DNA from: Sphingomonas sp. Root720
Lineage (GTDB): Bacteria; Pseudomonadota; Alphaproteobacteria; Sphingomonadales; Sphingomonadaceae
Assembly: GCF_001428605.1 (NCBI RefSeq)
Contig: NZ_LMID01000011.1
Coordinates: 248,001-312,000, forward strand
Direction of reading: 5' to 3'
DNA: 64,000 bases
Part shown: one piece after another, positions 18,704 through 27,479 of the stretch
Position numbering within the stretch: position 1 is the first letter of the stretch
Layout: every line of letters starts with the position of its first letter
Made by a program: the position numbers and the translations under genes
Notes under the pieces: model-generated
What the model was told of the DNA's origin: nothing
The model's input: only the letters and a program-made list of their open reading frames with translations
Database searches by the model: none

Positions 18704-19390
18704 ATGACATATCCCATCATCGACGCCAGCGCCGTTCGTCTCGCGCTGGGCAAGGGATCGGCGCGGGTCGACATCCTCAAGGACATCGATCTCGCCATCG
18801 GCGCGGGCGAGACGGTCGCGCTGCTGGGGCCGTCAGGATCGGGCAAGTCGTCGCTGATGGCGGTGCTGTCGGGGCTGGAACGCGCCGACGGCGGCCGGAT
18901 CGACATCGACGGGCTCGATTTCGGGAAGCTCGACGAGGATGCGCTTGCCGCCGCGCGGCGCGGACGGATCGGCATCATCCTCCAGGCCTTCCACCTGCTG
19001 CCGACGATGACCGCGCTGGAGAATGTCGCGGTTCCACTCGAGCTCGCCGGCGCCGCCGACGCCTTCCCGCGTGCGCAGGCCGAGCTGGAAGCGGTCGGCC
19101 TCGGCCACCGGCTCGACCATTATCCCTCGCAGCTGTCGGGCGGCGAGCAGCAGCGCGTCGCTATTGCCCGCGCGACGGCATCGCGTCCCGCCATCCTGTT
19201 CGCCGACGAGCCTACCGGCAATCTCGACGGTGCCACCGGCGGTGCGATCATGGACCTGTTGTTCGACCGCCAGCGCGAGACCGGCGCGACGCTGCTCGTC
19301 ATCACCCATGATCCGGTACTGGCGGCCCGCTGCGCTCGGATCGTCGAGATGCGCGACGGGGCGATCATCTCCGACCGGCAGGCAGCATGA
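18704..19390 (+). CDS. ABC transporter ATP-binding protein, YbbA/LolD type
   Basis: The 228-aa ATPase of an MacB/LolD-class exporter. Walker A GPSGSGKSS (residues ~43-51), Q-loop IILQAFHLLPTMTALENV, signature LSGGEQQRVAIARA and Walker B ILFADEPTGNLD are intact. The stop overlaps the ATG of the permease by four bases (19387-19390), so the pair forms one transporter. By analogy with E. coli YbbA-YbbP it may act on lipophilic or membrane-bound substrates, but the cargo is not shown by the sequence. Confidence 0.92.
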   Translation: MTYPIIDASAVRLALGKGSARVDILKDIDLAIGAGETVALLGPSGSGKSSLMAVLSGLERADGGRIDIDGLDFGKLDEDALAAARRGRIGIILQAFHLLPTMTALENVAVPLELAGAADAFPRAQAELEAVGLGHRLDHYPSQLSGGEQQRVAIARATASRPAILFADEPTGNLDGATGGAIMDLLFDRQRETGATLLVITHDPVLAARCARIVEMRDGAIISDRQAA

Positions 19391-21882
19391 ACGGCGCCTG
19401 GGCGCTGGCGCTGCGCGACATGCGCGGCGGGCTGAAGGGGCTGCGTCTCCTGATCCTCTGCCTGTTCCTCGGCGTCGCGGGGCTGGCCGGAGTCGGCAGC
19501 CTCGCCCGCGCCATCACCGCCGAACTCGACAGTCGCGGGCAGGAGATATTGGGCGGCGACATCGAGATGCGCGTCGCCCAGCGCGAGGCGGCCCCCGATG
19601 AACGCACCGCCTTCGCCCGGCTGGGCACGGTATCCGAGACCGTGCGGCTACGCGCCATGGCCTCGCGTGCCGACGCCACCGCCTCGGTGCTGGCCGAGCT
19701 CAAGAGCGTCGACGATCGCTGGCCGCTCTACGGCAGCCTGACGGTAGCACCCGGGGCGATCGCGGCACGACCCGCCGGCCTCGACGCGATCGTCGCGCCC
19801 GCGCTCGCCGAGCGGCTGTCGCTCGCCGTCGGCGACCGGGTCCGGGTTGGCGAGACGAGCTTTCGGGTGGCGGGACTGATCGCCGACGAGCCCGACCGGG
19901 TCGGCGAGGGTTTCACCCTGGGCCCAAGCATCCTCGTTTCGCGCGCCGGGCTGGCGGCGACGAAGCTCGTCCAGCCCGGCAGCCTCTTCACCGCGCGCTA
20001 CCGCATCCGCCTGCCCGCGGACCGCGACGCCCATGCCGTCGCCGAGCGGCTCGACACCCGTTTCCACGATGCCAACTGGGAGGTCAGCGACCGCACCAAC
20101 GCCGCGCGCGGGCTGCGCCGCTTCGTCGACCAACTCGGCCAATTCCTCACCCTGGTCGGCCTGACCGCGCTCGTCGTCGCGGGAATCGGCGTCGGTAACG
20201 GGGTAGCGTCCTGGCTCGACCAGCGGCGACCGGGAATCGCGACGCTCAAGATATTGGGTGCCTCCTCGGCGACGATCGTCCGCATCTACCTGATCCAGGT
20301 CGCGATCGTCTCGACGGGTGCAATCGCCGGCGGCCTGATCGTCGGTGCGGCGGTGCCGGCGATCGTCGGTGCGCTGGCCGGCGACGCGCTGCCGGTCGCG
20401 CCCAAATTCGCGATCTTCCCGCTGCCGCTGCTGATCAGCGCCGTCTATGGCCTGCTCGCCGCGCTACTGTTCAGCCTGTCTCCGCTCGCTCGCGCGGGAC
20501 AGGTCAGTCCGGCGGCGATCTTCCGCGCACGGATAGAGCCGTTCGGCTGGCCGCGCTGGCGGGTGCTGCTGCCGATGGCGGCGGCGGGACTCGGTATCGC
20601 CCTGCTCGCCATCGCCACCGCGCGCGAGCCGATGCTGAGCGCCGGCTTTCTCGCCGCGACCGCCGGCATCTTCGCGTTGCTCGGCGGGATCGGCTGGCTG
20701 GTCCGGCGCGGCGCCGGTGCCCTGCCCCGCCCGCGCCGTCCGCTGCTACGGCTCGCCATCGCCAATCTCCACCGTCCGGCGGCGCAGACCGACCGGCTGA
20801 TCGTCGCTCTCGGCCTCGGTCTGACCCTGTTCGTCCTGCTGGCGGTACTGCAGACCAACCTGGCCAGCCAGATCGAGAAAACCGTCCCCGCGATCGCGCC
20901 CAATTTCTTCGCGCTCGACGTACCGACCGAGGACATCGACCGCTTTCGTTCGACCATTCTCGCCCGCGCGCCCGAAGCGAGGATCGACAGCGTGCCGTCG
21001 CTGCGCGGCTCGGTGGTCGCGGTGCGCGGCGTCCGCGTCACCGACATGAAGCCGATCCCCAAGGGCGCCTGGATCCTCAACGGCGACCGCGGCCTGACCT
21101 ATTCGGCGCGGCTCTCCGAAGGCAATGAGATCGTCGCCGGAAAATGGTGGCCGGCCGACTATGCCGGCCCACCGCTGGTCTCGATCGAGGAACAGGCGGC
21201 GGCGTCGCTCAATCTCAAGCCGGGCGACACGATGACCCTGTCGGTGCTCGGCGTCGAGATCGAGGCCACCGTCGCCTCGATCCGACGCGTGAACTGGGAG
21301 ACGATGGGCTTCAACTTCGGCATCGTGTTCGCGCCGGGCGCGCTCGAGGGCGCCCCGCACAGCTATATGGCGACGATCGCCATCCCCGACGCGCGCGAGA
21401 CCGCGGTGAATCGCGCGGTCATCGGCGGTTTCCCGTCGGTGTCGCTGATCCGGGTCAAGGATGTGGTCGGGCAGGTCGCGACCATCTTCGGCCAGCTCGC
21501 GACCGCGATCCGCGCGGCGGCGTCGGTGGCGCTGGCGGCGGGGGTCGCGGTGCTCGTCGGCGCGGTAGCGGCATCGCGGCGCGCGCGGCTCTATGATGCG
21601 GTGCTGCTCAAACTGCTCGGCGCCAACCGCCGACAGATATTGGGGGCGCAGGCGATCGAATATGCGTTGCTCGCAGCGATCATCGCGGTGGTAGCCCTCG
21701 CGGCCGGGACGGGGGCCGGCTGGTATGTCGTCACCCGGATCTTCGAGCTGCACTGGGCGCCCGATTGGACGATCGTCTTCCTGACCCTCGGCCTGGGCGC
21801 GCTCGGCACCCTCGCCATCGGCCTGCTCGGCTCCTTGCCGGTGCTCGCGGCGCGCCCGGCGGAGGCGCTGCGCTCCCTGTAG
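19387..21882 (+). CDS. ABC transporter permease, YbbP-like
   Basis: An 831-aa permease with two FtsX-type units. Residue ~20-40 is a first membrane helix, then a periplasmic MacB-core-like domain, helices around 255-380 with GLTALVVAGIGVGNGVASWLDQRRPGIATLKILGA, further helices around 400-500, a second periplasmic domain (VNWETMGFNFGIVFAPGAL) and a final FtsX block ending in RRARLYDAVLLKLLGANRRQI and LPVLAARPAEALRSL. This 10-helix double architecture marks YbbP and not the 4-helix LolC/E. It is coupled to the ATPase by ATGA overlap. In E. coli the neighbour is usually the thioesterase TesA, which is not present here. Confidence 0.9.
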   Translation: MNGAWALALRDMRGGLKGLRLLILCLFLGVAGLAGVGSLARAITAELDSRGQEILGGDIEMRVAQREAAPDERTAFARLGTVSETVRLRAMASRADATASVLAELKSVDDRWPLYGSLTVAPGAIAARPAGLDAIVAPALAERLSLAVGDRVRVGETSFRVAGLIADEPDRVGEGFTLGPSILVSRAGLAATKLVQPGSLFTARYRIRLPADRDAHAVAERLDTRFHDANWEVSDRTNAARGLRRFVDQLGQFLTLVGLTALVVAGIGVGNGVASWLDQRRPGIATLKILGASSATIVRIYLIQVAIVSTGAIAGGLIVGAAVPAIVGALAGDALPVAPKFAIFPLPLLISAVYGLLAALLFSLSPLARAGQVSPAAIFRARIEPFGWPRWRVLLPMAAAGLGIALLAIATAREPMLSAGFLAATAGIFALLGGIGWLVRRGAGALPRPRRPLLRLAIANLHRPAAQTDRLIVALGLGLTLFVLLAVLQTNLASQIEKTVPAIAPNFFALDVPTEDIDRFRSTILARAPEARIDSVPSLRGSVVAVRGVRVTDMKPIPKGAWILNGDRGLTYSARLSEGNEIVAGKWWPADYAGPPLVSIEEQAAASLNLKPGDTMTLSVLGVEIEATVASIRRVNWETMGFNFGIVFAPGALEGAPHSYMATIAIPDARETAVNRAVIGGFPSVSLIRVKDVVGQVATIFGQLATAIRAAASVALAAGVAVLVGAVAASRRARLYDAVLLKLLGANRRQILGAQAIEYALLAAIIAVVALAAGTGAGWYVVTRIFELHWAPDWTIVFLTLGLGALGTLAIGLLGSLPVLAARPAEALRSL

Positions 21883-21888
21883 CGCCGA

Positions 21889-22461
21889 CTACATGATTCG
21901 CGCCCTCGCTTCCGCGAGCGCCTCGGGCGTGTCGATGTCGACCAGCACACCAGGATCGTCGCAGGCGATCAAGGCAGCCGGGTGCCCGGCGAGAATGTCG
22001 CGCCCTCCTCGGTCGCCGGTCAGCGAACCGAGCGCCGCGAAATGATCGCGGCCCCACAGCACCGGATTGCCGGGCCTGCCGTCGAAGGCCGGCCGCAGGA
22101 CAGCGTCGGGCGCGGCGGCGGCAGCGAGCGCCTGCAGCGTCGCGGGACGAACGAACGGCATGTCGGCAAGGCATATGATCGCCGCCGTCCAGTCGTCGGG
22201 CACCGCGCCGATCGCCGCCGCCAGCGAATGGCCCATGCCCAGCGCATGATCGGCAATCTCGACGATCCGCGCGCGGCCGTCGAACAGTTCGCGGAGCCTC
22301 CCGCCGGGGACGACGGCGGCGATCGGCAGACCGAGACCGGCGGCTTCGATCGCCGCGAGCGCATGGAGGGCCAGCGGCCGGCCGTCGAGATCGGCCATCA
22401 GCTTGTCGGTCCCCATCCGCCGCGCGCTGCCCGCCGCGAGCAGGATGGCGCCGACCGTCAT
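21889..22461 (-). CDS. MocA-like nucleotidyltransferase (molybdenum-cofactor cytidylyltransferase family)
   Basis: A 190-aa NTP transferase likely to cytidylate molybdopterin cofactor for xanthine-oxidase-type enzymes. The N-terminus VGAILLAAGSARRMGTDKL is the nucleotide-binding GxGxRMG-like loop. CLADMPFVRPATL holds the metal Asp, and RPGNPVLWGRDHF and VDIDTPEALAEA are typical of the MobA/MocA group. Its ATG overlaps the XdhC stop by four bases, so both are translated together. The pair normally serves a molybdenum hydroxylase; none is seen in this window, so the client is elsewhere. Confidence 0.85.
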   Translation of the reverse strand: MTVGAILLAAGSARRMGTDKLMADLDGRPLALHALAAIEAAGLGLPIAAVVPGGRLRELFDGRARIVEIADHALGMGHSLAAAIGAVPDDWTAAIICLADMPFVRPATLQALAAAAAPDAVLRPAFDGRPGNPVLWGRDHFAALGSLTGDRGGRDILAGHPAALIACDDPGVLVDIDTPEALAEARARIM

Positions 22462-23408
22462 GCGCCGCGTAGCGCCGCGGTCGCTCCGGCAAGGATCGAC
22501 AGCGCGATCTCGGCCGGAGTAGCGGCGGCGATGGCAATCCCGGCGGGACCGTCGATCCGCGCCAGGGCCGCCTCGTCGAAGCCCGCCGCGGTCAGTCGCT
22601 CAATCCGGCTGGCCTGGGTGCGGCGCGATCCCAGGGCGGCGATGTAGAAGGCGTCGCTGCCGAGCGCCGCGACCAGCGCGGGGTCGTCGATCTTGGGATC
22701 GTGACTGAGTGTGACGACGGCGGTGGCGCCGTCGGGTCGCCAATCGGCCATCGCCTCGTCGGGCCAGCGCGGATCGACGTCGATATCGGCAAAGCGGCTC
22801 GCCGCGGCGAAACCGTCGCGCGGGTCGACGAGATAGACCCGGTAGCCGAGTTGGCGGGCAAGCGGCACGAGGTGCTGGCCGACATGGACCGCGCCGACGA
22901 TCATCATCCTGAGCGGCGGCGGATAGCGGTTGATGAAACGCTCCTCCGCCCTCTCGTCCTCGCCGCCGTCGCACGCGATCTCGACGGCGGCGCCGGTCGC
23001 CAGGTCGCTGACGACGACGATGGCGCGCCCCTGCCGGCGCTCGGCGACGATCCGTTCCAGCAACGCTGGCGGGAAATGCGCGTCGTCGACCGTCTGGATC
23101 AGGATCGCGATACTGCCGCCACAGGCGAGGCCGAAGCTCCAGGCATTCTCGTCCTGCACGCCATAATCCCGCCGCTCGACGCCGCCGCCGGCGCGCAGCA
23201 GCGCCTGGGCGGCAACGAGGACGTCGCCTTCGACGCAGCCGCCGCTGACCGATCCCTCGAACAGCCCGTCGTCGCGGATGACGGCGTGCGATCCGCGCGG
23301 GCGTGGGGCCGAGCCCCAGGTCCGCATCACGGTCGCCAGGGCAACGCCATGGCCCAGCGCCGCCCAGTCGCGCGCCTTGCCCAGAAGATCGTCCAGTTCG
23401 TCGAGCAT
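22458..23408 (-). CDS. XdhC/CoxI family molybdenum-cofactor chaperone
   Basis: A 316-aa XdhC-type protein that binds molybdenum cofactor and protects or delivers it for sulfuration and insertion into xanthine-dehydrogenase-like enzymes. The N-terminal XdhC/CoxI domain shows VMRTWGSAPRPRGSHAVI and the Cys signature GSVSGGCVEGDV, and a second Cys in SFGLACGGSIAILIQ. The C-terminal Rossmann domain has MIVGAVHVGQHLVPLA and VVTLSHDPKIDDPAL and GSRRTQASR. The open frame extends 67 codons upstream but MLDELDDLLGKARDW is the family start. It is coupled to the MocA-like gene downstream. Confidence 0.9.
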   Translation of the reverse strand: MLDELDDLLGKARDWAALGHGVALATVMRTWGSAPRPRGSHAVIRDDGLFEGSVSGGCVEGDVLVAAQALLRAGGGVERRDYGVQDENAWSFGLACGGSIAILIQTVDDAHFPPALLERIVAERRQGRAIVVVSDLATGAAVEIACDGGEDERAEERFINRYPPPLRMMIVGAVHVGQHLVPLARQLGYRVYLVDPRDGFAAASRFADIDVDPRWPDEAMADWRPDGATAVVTLSHDPKIDDPALVAALGSDAFYIAALGSRRTQASRIERLTAAGFDEAALARIDGPAGIAIAAATPAEIALSILAGATAALRGA

Positions 23409-23618
23409 ATATCCGTCCGGGGAGCAGATCTTGGCCAAGCGGCCAACCCGCATTTTCCGCCGACGGCGTGAAGCAGGCAAGCCCCGATGTCCAAGGCTAT
23501 GTTCAGGTTTCAGGGCGATCGGCCGAAAGGAAGCTCGTCCGGGCTTGCCCGCACCGGGCGCGCGGGGCATGGCGTGAGCTTCGTTCCACGGGCATGTCGC
23601 CCAGCGCAAGGACCATCA

Positions 23619-24605
23619 ATGACCGAAGCGACCCTCGATGTCGTCGGGATCGGCAACGCGATCATCGACCTTCTCGCCCATGCCGAAGACTCGTTCCTGA
23701 CCGAGCACAAGCTGAACAAGGGCGCGATGACCCTGATCGACGAGGAGACCGCCGAGCGGCTCTACGCCGCGATGGGATCGACCACGCGCGCCTCGGGCGG
23801 ATCGGCCGGCAACACCATCGCCGGGCTCGGATCGCTCGGCGCCGCCTGCGGCTATATCGGCAAGCTGCGCGACGACGAGCTGGGCGCCGCCTATCGGCAC
23901 GATCTGCTCAATTCGGGCGTGCGCTTCACGACCCCGATGGCGAGCGACGGCCCGTCGACCGCGCGCTGCATCATCTTCGTCACCTCGGATGCCGAGCGGA
24001 CGATGAACACCTATCTCGGCGCCTGCGTGAACCTGATGCCCGAGGACATCGACGAGGCGCTCGTCGCGTCGGCGAAGGTCACCTATCTCGAAGGCTATCT
24101 CTACGACGAGCCGCACGCCAAGGCCGCCTTCCGCCGCGCCGCCGACATCGCCCATGGCGCGGGCCGCAAGGTGGCGCTGTCGCTGTCCGATGCCTTCTGC
24201 GTCCACCGGCACCGCGCCGACTTCCTCGAGCTGATCGGCGACCGCATCGACATATTGTTCGCCAATGAATCCGAGTTGCTCGCGCTGTTCGAGACCGAGG
24301 ACCGCGACGCCGCGCTCGACCGGATCGCCACCATGGTCGACCTGGCGGCGGTGACGCTAAGCGCCGAGGGCTCGATCGTCGTACGCGGCGACGAGCGGGT
24401 GACGAGCCCCGCCGCGCATGTCGAGCGGGTCGTGGACACCACCGGCGCGGGCGACCTCTATGCCGCCGGCTTCCTCTACGGCGTGACCCACGAACTGCCG
24501 CTGGCCGAATGCGCCCGCATCGCCGGCCTCGCCGCGGCCGAGGTGATCTCGCATTTCGGCGCGCGGCCCGAAGTACCGCTGCGCGCATTCGCCGGGCTCG
24601 ACTGA
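23619..24605 (+). CDS. PfkB-family carbohydrate/nucleoside kinase (adenosine-kinase-like)
   Basis: A 328-aa PfkB kinase that phosphorylates a sugar or nucleoside. Signature 1 is seen as SGGSAGNTIAGLGSLGAACGYIGK, and signature 2 as DTTGAGDLYAAGFLYG with the catalytic Asp in GAGD. The N-terminal VVGIGNAIIDLLAH and the LEGYLYDEP segment are like the adenosine-kinase branch common in alphaproteobacteria. The open frame runs 44 codons upstream, but MTEATLDVVGIG has AGGA 6-7 nt upstream and the correct family N-terminus. It ends 60 bp before a bidirectional terminator. The exact substrate is inferred only. Confidence 0.88.
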   Translation: MTEATLDVVGIGNAIIDLLAHAEDSFLTEHKLNKGAMTLIDEETAERLYAAMGSTTRASGGSAGNTIAGLGSLGAACGYIGKLRDDELGAAYRHDLLNSGVRFTTPMASDGPSTARCIIFVTSDAERTMNTYLGACVNLMPEDIDEALVASAKVTYLEGYLYDEPHAKAAFRRAADIAHGAGRKVALSLSDAFCVHRHRADFLELIGDRIDILFANESELLALFETEDRDAALDRIATMVDLAAVTLSAEGSIVVRGDERVTSPAAHVERVVDTTGAGDLYAAGFLYGVTHELPLAECARIAGLAAAEVISHFGARPEVPLRAFAGLD

Positions 24606-24665
24606 CGAACGGTGGCGGCGCCCGGTTCGCCGGTCGCCGCCGCCCCCTAGACGACGCACAAACAA

Positions 24666-24691
24666 AAAGGGCGGCCCGAGAGCCGCCCTTT
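24666..24691. terminator. Bidirectional intrinsic terminator
   Basis: A perfect 10-bp stem (AAAGGGCGGC 24666-24675 with GCCGCCCTTT 24682-24691) has A-rich DNA on its left and T-rich DNA on its right, so it can end both the PfkB kinase transcript and the oppositely oriented tonB operon. Confidence 0.88.
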
Positions 24692-24714
24692 CTGTTTGGA
24701 GATCGACGGCGGCC

Positions 24715-25143
24715 TTAGAAGGCGCCGGCGTATTTCTCGTTGCCGACGAAGCCCATCTTCTCGACCTGGGCGCGCTTCGTCACCGCGAGGACGCGGTCGA
24801 CGAGATCGTAGCGGGCCTGGCCATCCGGCTCCAGGTGGAGCTCGGGGATCGGGTTCATCGTCTGGGTGATGTCGAGATACTGGCGCAGACGCACCAGATC
24901 GATCGGCGTACCATTCCAGAGGACCTGGTTGTCGGGCGTGATCACCACCTTGTTCTTCACCGGATCGACCGGCGGCGGGTTGTTCTGGCCCGAGTCGACC
25001 GGAAGGTCGAGCTTAACCGCGTGGGTCTGGATCGGAATGGTGATGATGAACATGATCAGCAGAACCAACATCACGTCGATCAACGGCGTGGTGTTGATGT
25101 CCATCATGGGCTCGCCTTCGGTCGTACTTGCGGCCATTGCCAT
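24715..25143 (-). CDS. exbD: ExbD/TolR-type energy transducer (second ExbD)
   Basis: A 142-aa inner-membrane protein with one N-terminal helix (residues ~20-40, DVMLVLLIMFIITIPI) bearing the proton-path Asp23 in NTTPLIDVML, and a periplasmic TolR-like domain. With ExbB it turns the proton motive force into movement of TonB. It is the last gene of a tonB-exbB-exbD-exbD operon. GAGGAG sits 8 nt before the ATG. The periplasmic part carries a Pro/Asn-rich stretch (GQNNPPPVDPVKN) not found in the first ExbD. Confidence 0.93.
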   Translation of the reverse strand: MAMAASTTEGEPMMDINTTPLIDVMLVLLIMFIITIPIQTHAVKLDLPVDSGQNNPPPVDPVKNKVVITPDNQVLWNGTPIDLVRLRQYLDITQTMNPIPELHLEPDGQARYDLVDRVLAVTKRAQVEKMGFVGNEKYAGAF

Positions 25144-25167
25144 GATTAATACTCCTCGAACGCGAGA

Positions 25168-25650
25168 TCAGAGACGCGCGCTGGCGTAACCAGCGGGCGG
25201 CTCGGAAATGAAGCCGACGCGGGTGAAGCCTGCGCGCTGCATGGTGTAGACCGCACCACCGATGCAACGATACGGGGTGTTCACGTCACCGCGGATATGC
25301 ACCTCGGGAAGCTCGAGGCCGGGGGCATTCGGGCCACCCTGGCGATCGATTTCCTTGCGCAGCTTGACCACGGCACGGTCGATCAGTTCCTGCGACGTCA
25401 CAGGGGTCTGGCCCCAATAGACTTCGCAAGCGCCACTCGACGAAGCGCGCACGGTGAGCGCGACATTCTCTGGCTTGGTCGTCGTCGGTTCGAACACCAC
25501 GTTCGGAAGCTTGACCGGAACGGTCTGGATCACGACCGGAACGGTGATGAGAAAGATGATCAGAAGCACCAGCATGACGTCCACGAGCGGCGTCGTGTTG
25601 ATGTCCGACATCGGGCTGTCGTCTTCGGCGGGGCCGGCACTCATGGCCAT
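25168..25650 (-). CDS. exbD: ExbD/TolR-type energy transducer (first ExbD)
   Basis: A 160-aa paralogue of the next gene in the operon, with the helix DVMLVLLIIFLITVPVVI and Asp24 in NTTPLVDVML. The periplasmic part is longer and has two cysteines (GACEVYWG and YRCIGGAV). The ATG at 25650 lies 9 nt after AGGA; GTG 25656 and ATG 25644 are less well spaced. It lies 122 bp downstream of exbB and 24 bp ahead of the second exbD. Two ExbD copies behind one ExbB are common in sphingomonads and xanthomonads, where TonB-dependent transport of many substrates is prominent. Confidence 0.92.
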   Translation of the reverse strand: MAMSAGPAEDDSPMSDINTTPLVDVMLVLLIIFLITVPVVIQTVPVKLPNVVFEPTTTKPENVALTVRASSSGACEVYWGQTPVTSQELIDRAVVKLRKEIDRQGGPNAPGLELPEVHIRGDVNTPYRCIGGAVYTMQRAGFTRVGFISEPPAGYASARL

Positions 25651-25772
25651 CGGCACAAATCCTATCTACTTGGCGGCTCGACGGATGCCCGGCGCGGGGC
25701 CGGTTCCTGGCCTTTCCTGTTTCCGACGAACGGGGCGGACGCTGCTGGCGCCCGCCCCATATCGTCAGCCGC

Positions 25773-26498
25773 TTACTTCTTGACGGCGGGAGCCGGAGCA
25801 GCCTTGACCGCAACGGCGGGCTTCACCGCACCGGCCGAAACCATGTAGCCGTGCAGGTCGGTCGAGAAGGCCGAGATCTGCTCGGCGACGACCTTGTTGC
25901 GACGGATCAGCCAGTTGTAGCCGAGCACGGCGGGAACGGCCACGGCCAGACCCAGCGCGGTCATGATCAGAGCTTCACCGACCGGGCCGGCGACGGCGTC
26001 GATCGAGGCCTGACCGGCGGCGCCGATCTTGATGAGCGCGCGGTAGATGCCGATGACGGTGCCGAACAGACCGATGAACGGCGAGGTCGAACCGACGGTG
26101 GCGAGCACCGCGAGGCCGTTGCCGAGCTTCGAGTTGATCAGCGCCTGGCTACGAGCGAGCGAGCCGGTCAGCCACTCGTGCTGGTCGACCGGGTCGGTCA
26201 GCTTGGTGTGCTGGTCCTGGGCGATCAGGCCGTCGTCGACGAGCTGGCGATAGGCCGAGTTCTTCTCGAGCTTCGCCTGGCCGTCCTTCAGGCTCGGAGC
26301 CGACCAGAAGGTCGCGCGGGCGCGCTTGCCCTGGTTCAGGATCTTCTGCTGCTCGAGCAGCTTGGTGAACATGATGTACCAGGAAGCGGCCGACATGACG
26401 ACGAGGATGATGAAAACGGTCCAGGCGATCGTGCCACCCTGCTCGAGAGCGGCCATCAGGCCATAAGGGTTGGAACCGGCGGCTGCGGGACTAGCCAT
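25773..26498 (-). CDS. exbB: ExbB/MotA/TolQ-family proton channel
   Basis: A 241-aa inner-membrane channel subunit with a first helix near residues 23-45 (TIAWTVFIILVVMSAASWYIMF), a long cytoplasmic loop, and two later helices (about 130-155 and 175-200) containing STSPFIGLFGTVIGI and GEALIMTALGLAVAVPAVLGYN, the classic ExbB/TolQ signatures. It pairs with the two ExbD proteins to power the TonB protein encoded 83 bp upstream. The C-terminus is a short Ala/Lys/Pro-rich tail. A ribosome site AGAGAAGGACAAG precedes the ATG. Confidence 0.94.
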   Translation of the reverse strand: MASPAAAGSNPYGLMAALEQGGTIAWTVFIILVVMSAASWYIMFTKLLEQQKILNQGKRARATFWSAPSLKDGQAKLEKNSAYRQLVDDGLIAQDQHTKLTDPVDQHEWLTGSLARSQALINSKLGNGLAVLATVGSTSPFIGLFGTVIGIYRALIKIGAAGQASIDAVAGPVGEALIMTALGLAVAVPAVLGYNWLIRRNKVVAEQISAFSTDLHGYMVSAGAVKPAVAVKAAPAPAVKK

Positions 26499-26581
26499 AA
26501 ACTTCTTGTCCTTCTCTGAAACTGTCTATTTCTCGGTCAACGAAAAGCCGGGCGGGCAAGGGGTGCCGACCCGGCCAAAGC

Positions 26582-27229
26582 TCAATCCTTCGGGATCTGC
26601 CAGCGGACGCGATTGCGATAGGTGAACGACATCGGCTGGCCATTGCCATCGAGCTGGGGCTTGAAGCGCGCCCGGCGGATGAGCATCTGGCAGGCCTTGG
26701 TATCAAGCGACGGGAAGCCGCTCGAATTCGTCACCCTGCAGTCGCTTGCCTTGCCGTCGGCACCGACGACCAGTTCGAAGCTGGTAGTACCCTGGTTCTC
26801 AGCGCGCAGGTCGGCCGAGGGATAATCCTCGGGGGTGACCCACTCACCCGGGGTACCGCGCGGCTCGCCACGACGCGAAACCGCGGGCGGCGGGGGCGCG
26901 GGCGGCGCGGCGGGCGTAATGACCACCGGCGGCGCGACGGGCACCGAAACGATCGGAGGAGCCACCGTCGGCGCAACCTGGACGATCGGCGGCGGCGCCA
27001 CGACGGGCGGCGGCTCGATCTTCGTCTCAGGCGGAGGCGGCGGCGGCTGATCCGGGGGCGGAGGAGCCTCTTCAGCAACGTCGAACGTCTTCAGGTCGCG
27101 CGCGACCTTCTTTACGACGTTGTACGCGAGGCCGGTGACGAAGGCGTAACCGATGACGGCGTGGAGCGCAATCACCAACGCAATCGACACCACCTTGCGG
27201 GTGCTCAGCGTTTGATCACCATAAGCCAT
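26582..27229 (-). CDS. tonB: Energy transducer TonB
   Basis: A 215-aa protein that spans the periplasm and opens TonB-dependent outer-membrane receptors. Residues ~12-33 form the membrane anchor with a conserved His (ALHAVIGYAFV). Residues ~55-125 are a Pro-rich rod (many PPP, PPVV repeats), and the last ~75 residues are the TonB C-terminal domain (YPSADLRAENQG, TSFELVVGADGKASDCRVTN, ARFKPQLDGNGQP). The start MAYGDQTLSTRK at 27229 is preferred over an extension of 18 codons. It heads the operon tonB-exbB-exbD-exbD. The 250-bp upstream gap to a divergent gene must hold the promoter, but no clear Fur-type box was seen. Confidence 0.93.
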   Translation of the reverse strand: MAYGDQTLSTRKVVSIALVIALHAVIGYAFVTGLAYNVVKKVARDLKTFDVAEEAPPPPDQPPPPPPETKIEPPPVVAPPPIVQVAPTVAPPIVSVPVAPPVVITPAAPPAPPPPAVSRRGEPRGTPGEWVTPEDYPSADLRAENQGTTSFELVVGADGKASDCRVTNSSGFPSLDTKACQMLIRRARFKPQLDGNGQPMSFTYRNRVRWQIPKD

Positions 27230-27479
27230 TAAGGAACGACACTCCCTCCAATCCAGAAGCCAGCAAAAATGTCCGGCATGCACCCACGGCTGTTGCCATC
27301 GGCGCCCGGCCCTACCCCGCCAGACATGTTCTAATATTTAGCGGAAGTGTGTCCTTATCGCGACAGTTCGATGGACGCAATAACCGAAAAGCCAGTTTGA
27401 TGGAGGCTTTCCGGCATGACACCGGCATCCGTTCGGCGGTAAGGAGCCAATCAAAGTAGCTCAGACGAGGATCGCCCCC

